From positions 963 to 64,962 of the forward strand of contig PYSQ01000064.1 of the NCBI GenBank assembly GCA_003049435.1: 64,000 nucleotides of DNA. The letters are read 5' to 3'. This stretch comes from Nakataea oryzae (Eukaryota > Ascomycota > Sordariomycetes > Magnaporthales > Magnaporthaceae). Below are positions 10,817 to 22,963 of the stretch, one piece after another. The notes below the pieces were generated by a model. It had not been told where the DNA came from, searched no databases, and saw only the letters and a program-made list of their open reading frames with translations. Within the stretch, counting starts at the first letter, position 1. Every line of letters begins with the position of its first letter. The position numbers and the translations under genes are program-made.

Positions 10817-11915
10817 CTTCAAGAGTTTTGAACAGATAGATGTGCTTCTTGGATGTGGTGTCGAGTGGGCACCTCAGTTGTATTGTATGTAATTGCCAAG
10901 GAAGACAAGCGAGCATGTAGGGCTGTTTGGTGATAGACGGGAAGACGGAGGCAAAACTTGCCTTCTCCACATATCCTTCCCAAAAGTCGGCCAAAGTATT
11001 GAGTAGCCCGAGCACCATGCATGGCCAAGAGCACCTAGATACCATTCTACCATGCCGTGCAGTATTTGTTGGCTGCACGCAAACAGCGGTCTTCGACGGA
11101 GATAAGACCCGCATCTGCCTGCGGTGGTAGCCTCTTTTGGGCATACCGGGTCGTTATTCCCGGGAAACCAGGCCTCTCGAACGGGTCCAGACGGCAGCGG
11201 ACCCCATCTTTTCTGCACTGGCCTCGACAGGGCCTGGTCCGAGGCAGATTATCTATGTAGGCTGCCCCTGGGCACGGGGCACGGGCGGCCTGCTCTGTGC
11301 CGTGGGGACACTGCGAATTTCGGCGTTGAGCATCGTTTCGCCGACGGAGGCCATTGGAAGTTCGCCGGTTGCCATCCGATACCGGGAATACAAGAAAAGA
11401 AAAAAAAGAAAAAAAAAGAGGCGCCTCCTGTCCGTCCCGGCAGGGGTTGAGGCGCCTGCGACAGATGTTGAGCACGAGGTCCACAGAGCCTGCATGCCCT
11501 GACAAGTCTCAACGGCGGTGGCAAGCATATCACACCCACTGTGAGGTCGATCATGAGGTTGACTGCGTCATTGTTGCCGGAAAAGGTCCGTCGAAAAAAC
11601 CCGTCAACCGGCACGCACCGTCCAAGACTCCTTCGGCTGCGGTGGGCATCGGCCGTGACTAAGCATAGTGCCATAGATCCCTGGGGGAGGGGCTTGGGAC
11701 TGGGCGGGCGTGCATAATGCACAAGCCACAGAATTGAACTGGTCAAGCCACGAATGACAGCACCACCCAAGCCCAGCCGGCAGGGGTCTTGATTTCACGA
11801 ACGAACAGGTGTTTTGAGGCGTCGAGGGGGACGGACATGTGAAAAGCCACTTTGCAGTTGACGCCGGTGGCCTCTCCCGAGACTCACCTGCGCCTTTGCT
11901 TGATCAAAAGCAGCC
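10817..11915. promoter_or_regulatory. Divergent promoter region between MFS gene and ufe1
   Basis: A 1.1-kb spacer containing an A/G homopurine tract at about 11395-11420. It presumably holds promoters for both genes. No protein-like frame is convincing on either strand. Confidence 0.4.
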
Positions 11916-13207
11916 ATGACAACCCTTACGGCTTCATTCAATGAGCTGCTCAAGCAGAGGGAGGCGCCTCCTGCGAAAACCAGCTTCAGCCTGGAGGAGC
12001 TGGACGAATTTCTGAGGGAGGCCTACCGGATTGTAAGTCGCAGCTCGGCCGCGCGGATGCAGAACCTTCCCTTGCCGACCTCGTCGCCAATCGAGCCAGC
12101 ATTAACAATCGAAATGTGTGAGCGGTGTAGAATTCGCACATCTCATCTCTCCACTCGAGACTCAAGGATGTCCGCCAGGCCTACCTCTCTACAGCGCCGC
12201 AGCGCAAGTCGCACCTCCGGCAGCTGTCGCAATACCAACGCCAGCAGATACTTACCGACCGCGAGCGCGAGGAGGTCGACGCCAACGCCAAGAAGATGCT
12301 CCGCGAGCTCAATGCCTCCATCCGAACCCTCGCCGACGCCGAGCAGCTGCGCCACGAGACAGAGCTTACGGTGATCCGGAAGAAGTACGTCCGCGGGCTC
12401 GGTGCGCTGGGCTCGTGGGCGGCTGGCGGCGGAGGAGCAGATGGAGTGGGCGGCCGGCTCGGCGCGCTGGGGCGCAAGAGCAAAGAGCACGAAGACGCAG
12501 AGGGGAGAGCAGCGCAGCAGGCCGGCCACCGCGAGGGCGTGCTCTGGTTCCTCCGGCAGCGGCTGCAGCGATGCGTCGAGACGCAGCAGCACATGATGGA
12601 GACGCGGCTTACGCGTGAGGTGGAAAAGAGCCGCAGCGTGCTTGCGAAGGCGCGCCCGGGCCAGCACATGCGCTCCGGCTCCAGCGTGCCCGCGGAGCTG
12701 GCTGCGCATCCCGGGTTCCAGGGATTCCACGAGCCAGCATCCGCCAACGCCTTCGGCAGCACCAAGGGGTCTTCTCATGTCCATCTTGAAGAGGACGAAA
12801 AGAAGCGGCGGCCAGAGTCAGCGGATTTGACTGCAGAGGAACTGCAGATGTTTGAAAAGGGAAGCCAGGACATGCTAAAATACTACGAGAGTACCTTGGA
12901 TAAGGTCATGTACGTCTCCCAAGTATACGCTATGAAGGTTGGATTGATGACTGACGTTTGCGACAGGTCCGCGGAAAAATCCCTGCTGGAGATCTCGGAG
13001 CTGCAGACGGTTCTGGTCAACAGCCTGAACACGCAATCGGCTCATATCGAGCAACTCGTGGCCGACTCTCTCAACACCCACGAGAATGTGGGCGGAGGAA
13101 ACAAAGAACTGAAGAAGGCATCAGAAAAACGGAGTCTAGCAAAGGCGACATTCTTCGGGGCCATTGGACTGTGCTCGTTCCTGGTGATCTGGGATCTGTT
13201 GATATAG
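11916..13207 (+). CDS. ufe1: ER t-SNARE, syntaxin-18/Ufe1 family
   Basis: Qa-SNARE for retrograde Golgi-to-ER fusion and ER homotypic fusion. Three exons, 11916-12032, 12131-12909 and 12967-13207, give 378 residues. The N-terminus (LTASFNELLKQR...SFSLEELDEFLREAYRI) is the conserved syntaxin-18 N-peptide. Exon 2 continues with a helical domain (LTDREREEVDANAKKMLREL). The C-terminal SNARE helix, about residues 295-350, contains AEKSLLEISELQTVL and HIEQLVADSLNTHENVGGGN with the zero-layer Gln, followed by a tail anchor (ATFFGAIGLCSFLVIWDLLI). The second intron (57 nt, 12910-12966) keeps frame without a stop, so an unspliced product is also possible; I call it an intron because donor GTACGT and branch CTGAC are good and removal restores the conserved junction. 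A Gly/Ala-rich insert near residues 125-150 looks lineage-specific. Confidence 0.92.
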
Positions 13208-14306
13208 CGCTTACTTTATATACAATGAATCATGGAACATGTAATGGTGACTTAGGGCCCAGAGACCGACGAAGGCTGCTGAAGTTACATGGGATGGAGG
13301 GCATGTGCACGGGCTTGGCAGATATGCCACCCAATGGGGCCAACAAAGCCGGAAACAGCATGAAGAGCTGTTGAGTAACTGGCAACAAGCCTGGCGGGCA
13401 GAGACAAACATTCAGATGCAAATATTGAGATGCAAACATCGAGATACAAACAAGCCAGGCACAGATAATTAGAGATGAGCGACAGACGACGGAGGTCCTG
13501 GTCGAATGACAATTACCTAGCTGGCCCAGGAGAAGTCAATGGCCTCAAAACCCCCCTGTGGGGACCTATGACCAACATTGGGTGTCTTGATTGGAGCGCC
13601 AAAAACACGGGCTGGAATGGGCCTTGCTCGGCCGGTCAGATGTTCGCCTGGCTGTGCCCTGCAGCGAGCGCAACACACCCCTGCGTTTTTCTCACGGGCG
13701 ATCCACGGGCTGCAAAAGCTTGCTTCTGGGCCTCGGGATTCGGTAACGTGGCGCTGGGCGCCGGAGGGGAAGTCACGGCTAACACGACACGAAGCGTGCT
13801 GCCATCCAGGCTTCGGGAGCCTGCCCATCTTTCACATGCGCGTTTGCGGGACGGGCGACGATCAGCAGGGTCTGCATAAAGAGGCTTGGGAGGACGCCGG
13901 GGCCGCCGCCGCTGCAGCTCCTGGCCCTGCAGGACCTGTGTCTGTCTCGACCCGGAAGCAAAGAAGCAAAGGACCACGCCCACCCTAAAGCGGATTCCGG
14001 CGATAGTCTGGCACGACAATCCGCCACCTGTTGTTCCCCAGAATTATCAATCGCTTCACCCCATCGAACCACTTTATGACACATCGGTAGCGTGCATCCC
14101 TGATTCGAGCGGGAAACAGCTTGGTAGATTTGGGGCGAGTCCACAAAGCCACCAACGGCTTTCGGCGCTGCTCGTTGGGGCGGGCACACAGGCGGGCGTG
14201 CGGCTAGGTTGAGGAGACTGCATTTGAGTGCTCCAGAGGCCCCAGGCGGCAGTTGTCTGGGCTTTCCACAAAGTATCAATCGTTAAAAGGGCCCCCCAAA
14301 GAAAAG
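13208..14306. other. Intergenic region upstream of aspartate aminotransferase
   Basis: About 1.1 kb between ufe1 and the aminotransferase gene on the same strand. It contains ufe1 3' sequence and the aminotransferase promoter. Open frames here lack any family resemblance or sensible composition. Confidence 0.45.
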
Positions 14307-16006
14307 ATGCCGCCAAACGACCGCACCACTTCCCCACAAACATCTCCCTCTTCCTCGTCCACGGCCGTCTCCCGCATACGCAGCATCGCAAACCACATGA
14401 TGGCGGCCCCCTCAGCAAGCAACTTCACGGCCGACCTGGTCCCCCAGGCCCCAGAGGATCCCCTCTTCGGCCTGATGAGGGCCTACAGGGCCGACCAGAG
14501 CCCAAACAAGGTCGACTTGGTGGGGCAGCCCTCCCCAGCACCGCCCGAAAGGCTTCCGGCTGTTTCCTTTGTCCCCGCACCCGTGGCGATCTAGCGAGCT
14601 GCGGTCCCGTATTTCCCAGCGATGTCTGAACATCGCCGCCGCTAACACCTCCGTGTCTTTGCGATTGCAGGGAATTGGCGCCTACAGGGACGACAATGCG
14701 AAGCCGTGGGTGCTTCCGGTTGTGAAGAAGGTATGGCCCGGCCCGCTCCATTTGGTACCCAGCTGGCTGGCTTCGTTTGGCAGAGCTCGAGAAAGCTCCG
14801 AGCTGCCGCCACAAACAAACACCCCCGTCAGCCAAGCCGGGCTGGGAGATGTCGACATTTGGCCGAGCACGTCACTAGACAGCGCAGCGGAGCCCTCCAT
14901 ATGCTGACCACGGCCATGCGGGCAACGGCACACAGGCTGACGACATCATCCGTAACGACCCCGAGCTCAACCATGAGTACCTCCCGATCGCCGGTCTTGC
15001 CTCGTTCACGAGCAAGGCCGCCGGGCTGATGCTGGGCGCCGACACGCCCGCCCAGGGCCGCGTCACGTCAGTCCAGACCATCTCGGGCACCGGCGCCGTC
15101 CACCTGGGCGCGCTGTTCCTGCAGAAGTTCTACCGCAAGGCCCACCCGACCGCCGTCTACCTGTCCAACCCGACCTGGGCGAACCACAACCAGATCTTCG
15201 GGAACGTCGGCGTCCCCACCGCCACGTACCCCTACTTTGACAAGTCGACGAAGGGCCTCGACTTCGAGGGCATGAAGGCCGCCCTGCAGCAGGCCGACGA
15301 CCACTCGGTCATCCTGCTGCACGCCTGTGCCCACAACCCTACGGGCGTCGACCCGACCCAGGACCAGTGGCGCGAAATTGCAGCCATAATGCGCCAGAAG
15401 AAGCACTTCCCCTTCTTTGACTGTGCCTACCAAGGGTTCGCATCGGGCGATCTCGACCGCGATGCCTGGGCCGTGAGGTACTTTATCGAGCAGGGCTTCG
15501 AGCTTGTCATCGCCCAGTCGTTCGCAAAGAACTTTGGGCTGTACGGCGAGCGGGCCGGGTGCCTCCACGTCGTCGGAGCGCCGGCGGCGGACGCACAGGA
15601 CACCATCGCGCGCGTGGCATCGCAGCTCGCAATTCTGCAGCGATCAGAGATCTCGAACCCGCCCATCTATGGCGCACGTGTGGCCAGCACGGTGCTCAAC
15701 GACGCGGCGCTGTTTGCCGAGTGGAAGGAGAACCTCCGGACCATGTCCGGGCGCATCATCACCATGAGGACCGCGCTCCGGTCCAAGCTCGAGGAGCTGG
15801 GCACCCCGGGCACCTGGAACCACATCACCGACCAGATCGGAATGTTCAGCTTTACCGGCCTGTCTGAGGATCAGGTGCTGAAGCTGCGCAGTGACTTCCA
15901 CATCTACATGACCAAGAACGGACGCATCAGCATGGCTGGTCTGAACACGCGCAACGTCGACTACTTCGCCAAGGCCGTCGACAAGATCGTGAGGGAGACG
16001 CAGTAG
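14307..16006 (+). CDS. Aspartate aminotransferase (class I, PLP-dependent)
   Basis: Interconverts aspartate + 2-oxoglutarate and oxaloacetate + glutamate. Exons 14307-14519, 14671-14730 and 14936-16006 give 447 residues. Exon 2 encodes only 20 residues (GIGAYRDDNAKPWVLPVVKK). The fold-type I active site is complete: NPTG at 225-228, the Schiff-base lysine at about residue 289 in SFAKNFGLYGERAG, and the substrate-binding Arg region near the C-terminus (GRISMAGLN). Compared with a typical 410-430-residue cytosolic enzyme, the extra length is an N-terminal Ser/Thr-rich segment of about 40 residues. That segment contains Arg, Ser and one RIRSIANHM stretch but also acidic residues, so a mitochondrial leader is only possible, not clear. 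The C-terminus (RETQ) is not a PTS1 signal. A cytosolic role in the malate-aspartate cycle is the default inference. Confidence 0.93.
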
Positions 16007-16693
16007 CGAATGCGTGGGCTCCGGGACATATAGATTGCTATGGATAGTGAGCGGCTTCTATGGGAAGGTTTGGGCTTTTACGGTGTATATGCACGCCATG
16101 AGTTACGAGCCCAGGCTGGCCAAGCTCTTCTCGTGAGACAGATCTTTCTATTATTCAAATAACATTACATCCAGACTCCCGAGACTTGTAAGAGGAAGAG
16201 AAGGAGCACGTGCCCACCTAGGTAACTTGGAATGGGGGAAAATGACTGAGCAAGATGCGTCTCTAGAGAGAGACCATTCATGTGCCTGTGTTCGCATCCT
16301 TAGCCTCTCGGATCGAGAGCTGTTTCTGAAGAAACTTACATGTGTACGAATTGTGCCACCAGCTCCTGGCGCAAATGTCGCTCAGTTCTATCTAGGTATA
16401 TACCTACATAGGTCGGTCTTGGCCCAGCTCCAAAGCGTGATTACATAACGACACCATCAGGCACTTTTGCTCCTCGCAACTGCGCCCTGCCGACAGGTGG
16501 GGCCTGCACGAAGGGGCGCCCAACACCCCTGTTCGTGCGGCCAGCCAGAGCCCAGCTTGAGCTTGGACAACCCGCCGCCAAACCCTCCGATTTGCGTGCG
16601 CAGCCGGCGTTCAGCCATCGCCGTGCAATCCTCGCCCGCCTGAACCAACACGAGGCCGCGAGCAGCAATGCATGCTGTTGCGCCAGAGGAACA
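16007..16693. other. Intergenic region upstream of HET gene
   Basis: The AT-richer first half (16020-16440) probably contains the aminotransferase 3' UTR. The GC-rich second half, up to the ATG at 16694, is open in frame with the HET gene from 16535 but does not look coding. Confidence 0.4.
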
Positions 16694-19372
16694 ATGGTGT
16701 GCAATGTCTGCTTTGACCTGCGGCCCGAGAAGGCGGGTGCGGAGAAGAGCTGGGATCCGTCGCACTGGGCTCGGCTGAAGATCAGCTTCGTCGCGCTCCT
16801 CAGGAGCAAAGGACGGGGCTGCCAGATCTGCTACGCCATCTTCCGCGGCCTCGAGATCTTTACCGAGGGCATCCGCCACGGCTTGCCCATGAACACCTTC
16901 CTGCGCGACCTTAGCCCGGACCGCTCACACCTGTTCATGACCATGGTCGACGGCGGCCCGCTCGAGCTCGCCGCCCTGATCCGCCTGCCGTCTATGATGT
17001 GGGATTCGTACAAGAAGCGCAGGTGCCGCTTCACCATATGCTTTGAGCTGTTCACCGACCCAAATCCATGTTAGTAGCAGTTGAGTGTGATGCATGCGCC
17101 CAGCCCGTACCATGCCCACATCCATCTCCGCTGAGTGGTGGTTCTTCTTTTCGTCCGCAATGAATGTTAATTTTGCCTTTCGAATGCATTGCTAACCTCT
17201 CCCCCGCTCTCCCTCACAGCCTCGCCACAGGTGCCCATCAAAGGAATTGGACCGGGCAGAAAGGTCTCAGCAAAGCCCAGCTCGGACCGCCGGCAGCGCT
17301 TGATCAGGGAGTGGGCCAAAGACTGCCAGGAGAACCATGTCTTTTGTCGCCAATGGCGAGCCTTATCGGATGGGCCTGGCCCGAAGAGGATGCTGGATCT
17401 GAGCGGCAACCCGCGGTCGCGAGTCAGGTTGGTTGATCCGTTCGACCGCACCGTCGATGGGGACTACGCCACTTTCAGTCACCCCTGCCCCCGACGAGAC
17501 GCCGACGGTGGCCCCGACAAGGCACTCTATAGGCTCACGACGGACAACTACGCCTCACTCAAGCGCGGCATTCGCTGGACCGACCTCCCTGCCGCGTTCA
17601 AGGACGCCGTGGCCGTGGCGTCGGAGCAGGGGATTCGCTACCTGTGGATCGATGCCCTCTGCGTCATCCAGGACGACGACACGGACTATCATTCGCACAT
17701 TGAGAACCTTGGCGAGATATACAGGGCCTCCATCTTGACCATCTCCCCGACCAGGCTGCGGGGTGTCGATGCCTCCTTTCTGGGTCCCAGGAGACTGGCC
17801 CCTAGCTCCTGGGCCGCTACCATGTCGAACGAGGTCGGATCTGGAGAGGAGTCGATGCAGACGCACCAAGTCATGTTGAGCCGCGGCAAGCACAAATTCC
17901 CCATCTATATACGGCGGCGGCTTTGCGCCAGCCACTACCACCTCTGCTCGGAACACGTAGGCCGCTGTGGGCATACTCTAACCAACCTTTCCTGGAACTT
18001 TGCGACACCGCCGTGGATGCCACAGCTGGGGGCGATGCTTGGGAACGGCTGGTCTTTTATGCAGCGACTGACGTCGACGCGGACTGTGCATTTCCACGGC
18101 AGTGAAATGGTCTGGGAATGCCAAACCGGGTTCAGATGCGAATGCAGCATGTCCCTCAAGAAAGGGCTACCGGACCCTCGCGTCCCCTCCCCTCTGGCGA
18201 CTTTGCCGTCAAAGCAGACATGTGCCGGTGATTGCTTTGCGGCATCCTTCGACAGCCATCGCTGGGGCGGCCTGATACGGCTCTACTCGCGCCTGAGCAT
18301 GCCGGATAATAAACATCGCCTCCATGCGCTCGCCGGATACATGTCGGTCTACGGCAAGCGGCAGACGGGCTACTACGCTGGTTTGATCGCAAACACGCCC
18401 TATGAGCTGGCCAAGTCCCTCCTCTGGTGGGTGGACAAAGCGGAAGAATGGCCTGCCAGGAAGAGCTACAGATTCGACTGCCGGCTGTCGGTGCCGTCTT
18501 GGTCCTGGGCATCCGTTGGCACCGAACCCGGCGATTCAATCGTCCTTGTGGACCATACGCTCCACAGGCTCAGAAAGGCGTTCGTATTGGACACGGGTTT
18601 CAAGGTCGACACCATCGACCACCGCTCCCTGGCTGGGTCTGCCGAGTACGGGGCTCTGAGCGGTGATTCTTGGTCCATTTCTCTGCGTGGGCGCCTAATG
18701 CTGGCTAAAATAAGTCCCAGGTTTAGGTGGCACAAGGGCGAGCCCTTTGTGCCTTCGAGCAGCCCATTGCTGGACTTTTTGCCGCCCCCTGTGAGTACAC
18801 CACCACAGGCTCCCCTCATCATGCGCGCAGCTGTGAACCATGGCCCCCTGCCTCTGCCGCCCCCGGATGTCCCGGCCGACCTGCCTCCCGCACAGCAAAA
18901 TGCCCACTGGGCACAGTTTAGACAGCTTCAAAGCTGGTTCCGCGATGCACCCACGCCCCTGGACCTCGATAGCCTCTTGACGACGAACGCCGTGTTCAAG
19001 TGGGACTGCGACTACTGGGCCGAGCGGGCGCATTCGAAAAAGGAGCCCATCTACGCCTACTTCTTGCGCCTTGGGGGTGTGGTTCCTCGCATTTTAAACG
19101 ACCCCGACATCGTTGGTCTCCGGTCTAGCACTCCGTACGCCAATGATAGAGATGGCAAGACTGACTGGTCTGAACCGCTCGACCGCCAGGGTTGGGATAT
19201 TGGACTGGTACTCCAGAGATCAGGGCCGGCTGGTGCTGCGGGGGTCGAGAATCACGACGGCGAACTGGGGCGTACCGGACTCCTGTCACTCGAGCGGATC
19301 GGCATCTTCACAGTTCCTCGTGCAAGGTCCTTCTTTTACAACGCGCAGGAGCAGGATATTGTCCTGGTCTAG
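16694..19372 (+). CDS. HET-domain protein with N-terminal cysteine motif
   Basis: Heterokaryon-incompatibility (HET) family protein; such proteins act in self/non-self recognition and cell death on hyphal fusion. Exons 16694-17069 and 17220-19372 give 842 residues. The N-terminus has paired cysteines, CNVC at residues 3-6 and CQIC at about 41-44, a zinc-ribbon-like arrangement common before fungal HET domains. The HET domain runs from YATFSH (about residue 208) through WIDALCVIQDDD (about 268) to the IYRASILTIS segment (about 300). After it, about 500 residues show no motif I recognise beyond the SVPSWSWASVGTEPGD segment typical of HET proteins. Odd: the usual CWG after the SH of motif 1 is replaced by PCP (SHPCPRR), so that loop is diverged. 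I see no NACHT, WD40 or ankyrin part. The allelic partner, if any, is unknown. Confidence 0.85.
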
Positions 19373-20416
19373 AAGCGATGCGGGCTGGGCATGCCCCCCA
19401 GCGAGAGTCCGCCGCAAGAGGCTGCTGGGCTGTTTCTTTTAGGGTGGGGGCCAGCAGACGGGCAGATCGCCGAGACCCACCAGCTGCCTGCTCAGCCATC
19501 CTGTGCATTCCAAGCAGGCCACTATCCGGTAGTCACAGCGGGCCGGGTGGGCCTACCAAGCAACAGGGACAAGAATGGGCGTGATTCTATGCCCAGTTGG
19601 GTAGCTAAGCTTTGCGCACAGGAAACATGATTGACTTGGAAGCCGACTCGGCGGCCAGCAATTTCTTGGCAAGGCCATCAACACTGGAGGCCAGGGCGTG
19701 GAGGATCGTATGTTCGGGTCTTGCTTTTGTTTATGCTCCCCTTCTGCCCTTGTTCAGAGGGGTGTAACGCATTATGAACGAAACGGGCAGTTTATTGCCA
19801 GCAGCCATGGTTAACGGAGTTATTGGGGAACGGAAGGGATGTGACACTCTGAATTTGGAGGCCCGCAACCTACACGGGCACATAGCAGGGACAATGGACA
19901 TATCATGGTTACACAAGACAGCTGGCTTTCGGCCAGGCAAGCGGCGATGGTGTGCAAGGCATCCGGCCAAAGGGAACTTTAAAGAAGCGGTAGCGGCACC
20001 AGCTCGGCTACGGCAACGTGGGCATACCGTACCCAGATCACAGAGCTGCACGGTAGAAAGATGGGTTGCCGAACCTCGAGCGCAAATTTGCACACCAGAC
20101 GAGAAAAATTACACAATCACACATGATAGCGTGCCCACAGGGCTCCTGTCGCCACCAATAACGGGTGGATGCAAGCTTGTCCTGTCCCCTTGCAGGAAAC
20201 CGAATACCGAGCCTGGGTTGGCCGGTCCAGCCCTGCGCGCGCGACTGCCCGTGCTAATCCCGCTAGCGTGCATGGCGCGACAACGTCGGGTACAGTATCT
20301 TGAAGAGAACAATGGACTCGTCGACTCCAGCGTCGGTGGAGCCTTGGTCTGTTGGCCGTATCGGCGCACGCTCAAGAGAAGACAGGGGCTGGAGGGGTGG
20401 AGGGCCCCGGTCATAG
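19373..20416. other. Intergenic region between HET gene and MFS gene
   Basis: About 1 kb without a convincing gene. A 217-codon open frame at 19774-20427 has no family resemblance, no good start context and runs into the promoter of the next gene. Confidence 0.45.
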
Positions 20417-20423
20417 TATATAA
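20417..20423 (+). promoter_or_regulatory. TATA box of the MFS transporter gene
   Basis: TATATAA lies 209 nt before the ATG at 20632, followed by a CT/T-rich tract at about 20505-20545 typical of fungal core promoters. A strong TATA suggests inducible expression. Confidence 0.6.
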
Positions 20424-20631
20424 GTAAACGCTTCCCCGAGGCATGGTGGAAAATATGAAGGTGAAATGTCTGCATCTGCCTCGCCGGGCACGCCCCTCTA
20501 TCTTTTATATTTTTTTTTTGAGTTTCCTTTTTGGTTTCCCTTGCAGCGCGGTGCCATAGACCTACCCAGACTACCTAGACGTCCAACCTTCCATTCCCTC
20601 ACTCCTCAGACTTCACTGCTCCATCGTCAGA

Positions 20632-22963
20632 ATGGAACCTGTCACTGTCAGGGGCACACGTCCAGACGCCAGCCAGCTCCCAGCCAATGCCCCAGATGAA
20701 CCCAGCACACGACACTCTATCGGACCAGGACTCGACAGCCAAGAAGACACTCAGTACAAGTCCATTGTGCCGGGTCCCAGAGCTACGCTGCCGCGACCTG
20801 GAGCAGCATGTGCAGCACAGGCATCACCACCGAGTGCGTCGACAGATCACCACGCCGCCGGCAGCAACCCGATCGGGCGCCGGCGGTCAAGGTCTTCGAC
20901 CGCCACGTCCGCCCACAAGGAGCGGCACATGGACCCGCAGCTGGACATGAACCTGCCCTACCGGACCCTGACGGCCGACGCCAACTTTGCCGAGTTCACG
21001 GCCGAGAACCCCGCCGGCCAGCTCCCCGGCCCGGCCGGGCGCAAGGGCCCCGATGGGCGGCCGTACAAGCTCGTGACGTTTATGCCCGGCGACAAGGAGA
21101 ACCCCAAGAACTGGTCCAAGGCCTACAAGTGGTACGCCACAATGATTGTCGCCGTCACCTGCTTCGTCGTCGCCTTTGCCTCGAGTGTCATCACGGCCGA
21201 CATTCCCGGCGTGGCCGAGGAGTTTGGCGTCAGCGAGGAGGTTGCGCTGGTCAGCATTAGCGTTTTTGTCGTCGGCTTCGGTGTTGGTGCGTTTACCAGG
21301 CCTTCCTCGCTCGTGCTTTTTGTCGACTGGGCAGAGAGAAGGAGAGAGAGAGAGAGACAGGCTGATAATCCGTCCCATTTAGGCCCCATGATCTTTGCGC
21401 CACTCTCTGAAATCTACGGCAGACGAATCATCTAGTACGGACACCCCCACCAACCCGACTTGAGCCATCCTCCTGGCAGTAAAAAGAAGAATCTGCCAAC
21501 GTCGCTGACCTGTTTTTCCTTTCCACAGCGCATCGACCCTCCTCCTGGCCGTCATCTTCATCATCCCCTGTGCGCTGGCCAAGAACATCGAGACCCTGCT
21601 GGTCTGCCGCGCCATCGATGGAATCGCCTTTTCGGCCCCCATGACGCTCGTCGGCGGCACGCTTGCCGACCTCTGGCGCAACGAGGAGCGCGGCGTGCCC
21701 ATGGCCGCCTTTAGCGCCGCGCCCTTTATCGGCCCCGCCATGGGGCCCCTGATCGGCGGCTACCTCTCCGACGCGACGGGCTGGCGGTGGCTGTACTGGA
21801 TCCAGCTCGTCTTCGCCGCCGTCGTGTGGCTGCTCATCACCTTTACCGTGCCCGAGACGTACGCGCCCACCATCCTGGCCCGGCGCGCCCGGAAGCTGAG
21901 GCAGGAGACGGGCGACCAGCACCACGTCACGGAGCAGGACCTCGACCTGAGGCCGACCGCGGAGCGACTGGGCATCTTCCTCGTCCGGCCCTTCCAGCTC
22001 CTGTTTGGCGAGCTGATTGTGCTCCTGATCTCGGTATATATGAGTGTCTTGTATGGTTTGCTATATATGTAAGTTGCCACCCCGCCACCCCTCCCACCGA
22101 GATGACGGATAGTAAAACTTGAAGTTTTGATTCTGATGTCAGCTTTGCTGGTGTGCGGCAGGTTCTTCGTTGCCTTCCCTATTGTCTATCAAAAAGGCAA
22201 AGGGTTTACGGCTGGACAAACCGGTCTCATGTTTATCCCATGTGCCATCGGCGTAAGCATCCGCGACCATTCTCCTGTCGTGAAGTCTGTGACATGGGTC
22301 ATTTGAGCTGACAGAAACCCGCAGGTCATCCTCTCGGCATTCTGCGCGCCCTTCGTCAACAACCACTACGTCAAGCTGGTGCGCAAACACAACGGCCAGC
22401 CGCCGGCCGAGCTGCGGCTGATCCCCATGATGTGCAGCTGCTGGTTCGTCCCGATCGGCCTCTTCATCTTCGCCTGGAGCTCGTACCCGCAGCTGTCATG
22501 GGCAGGTCCGGCCATGGGCGGGTTTTCCGTCGGCTTCGGCTTCATCTTTCTGTACAACTCGGCCAACAACTACCTCGTCGACTCGTACCAGCACCAGGCC
22601 GCCTCGGCGCTGGCGGCCAAGACTTTTATCCGCAGCTTCTGGGGCGCCGCCGTCGTGCTGTTCACCGAGCAAATGTACGACCGCCTCGGCGACCAGTGGG
22701 CCTCGAGCCTGCTGGCCTTTATCAGCGTCGCCTGCTGCGCCATCCCCTTCCTTTTCTGGCGGTATGGCGCCGCGATCCGCCGCAGGAGCAAGTTTGCGTA
22801 CGGCGGCGAGGACGATGACGAGCTTAAAGAGGGACACTCCTCGTCATCCGATGTGGAACTGGAGAAGGGCAGGGGCAAGACGACTGCCGCTGTCGCCGGG
22901 GAGGAGCCGACGAGGGACATGGAGGACTTGAGGAGGGCGCAAAGCTACGTCAGCAATCCCTGA
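20632..22963 (+). CDS. MFS multidrug-type transporter (DHA1, 12 TM)
   Basis: Plasma-membrane transporter with five exons, 20632-21286, 21383-21434, 21529-22068, 22162-22252 and 22325-22963, giving 658 residues; all introns are GT..AG and phases match. A long hydrophilic N-tail of about 165 residues (KENPKNWSKAYKWY just before TM1) is typical of fungal DHA1 exporters. MFS motif A is seen after splicing of exons 1-3 (PLSEIYGRRI), and the fifth-helix region reads PFIGPAMGPLIGGYLS, then WRWLYWIQLVFAAVVW. The second six-helix half contains NNYLVDSYQHQAASALAA, a DHA1 hallmark. The C-tail is acidic and Ser-rich (about residues 605-658). Exon 2 is only 52 nt, and the first intron holds a GA dinucleotide tract (21341-21357). 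Substrate unknown; drug, fungicide or toxin efflux is inference from the family. Confidence 0.92.
21341..21357. repeat. GA microsatellite inside an MFS intron
   Basis: A short (GA)n tract within the first intron of the MFS gene, ending about 25 nt before the 3' splice site. If the intron were read through, it would encode an Arg/Glu-rich stretch. Confidence 0.8.

Noticed and set aside
19774..20427. 217-codon plus-strand frame
   Set aside because: No family features, unbiased composition, and it overlaps the TATA box of the MFS gene.
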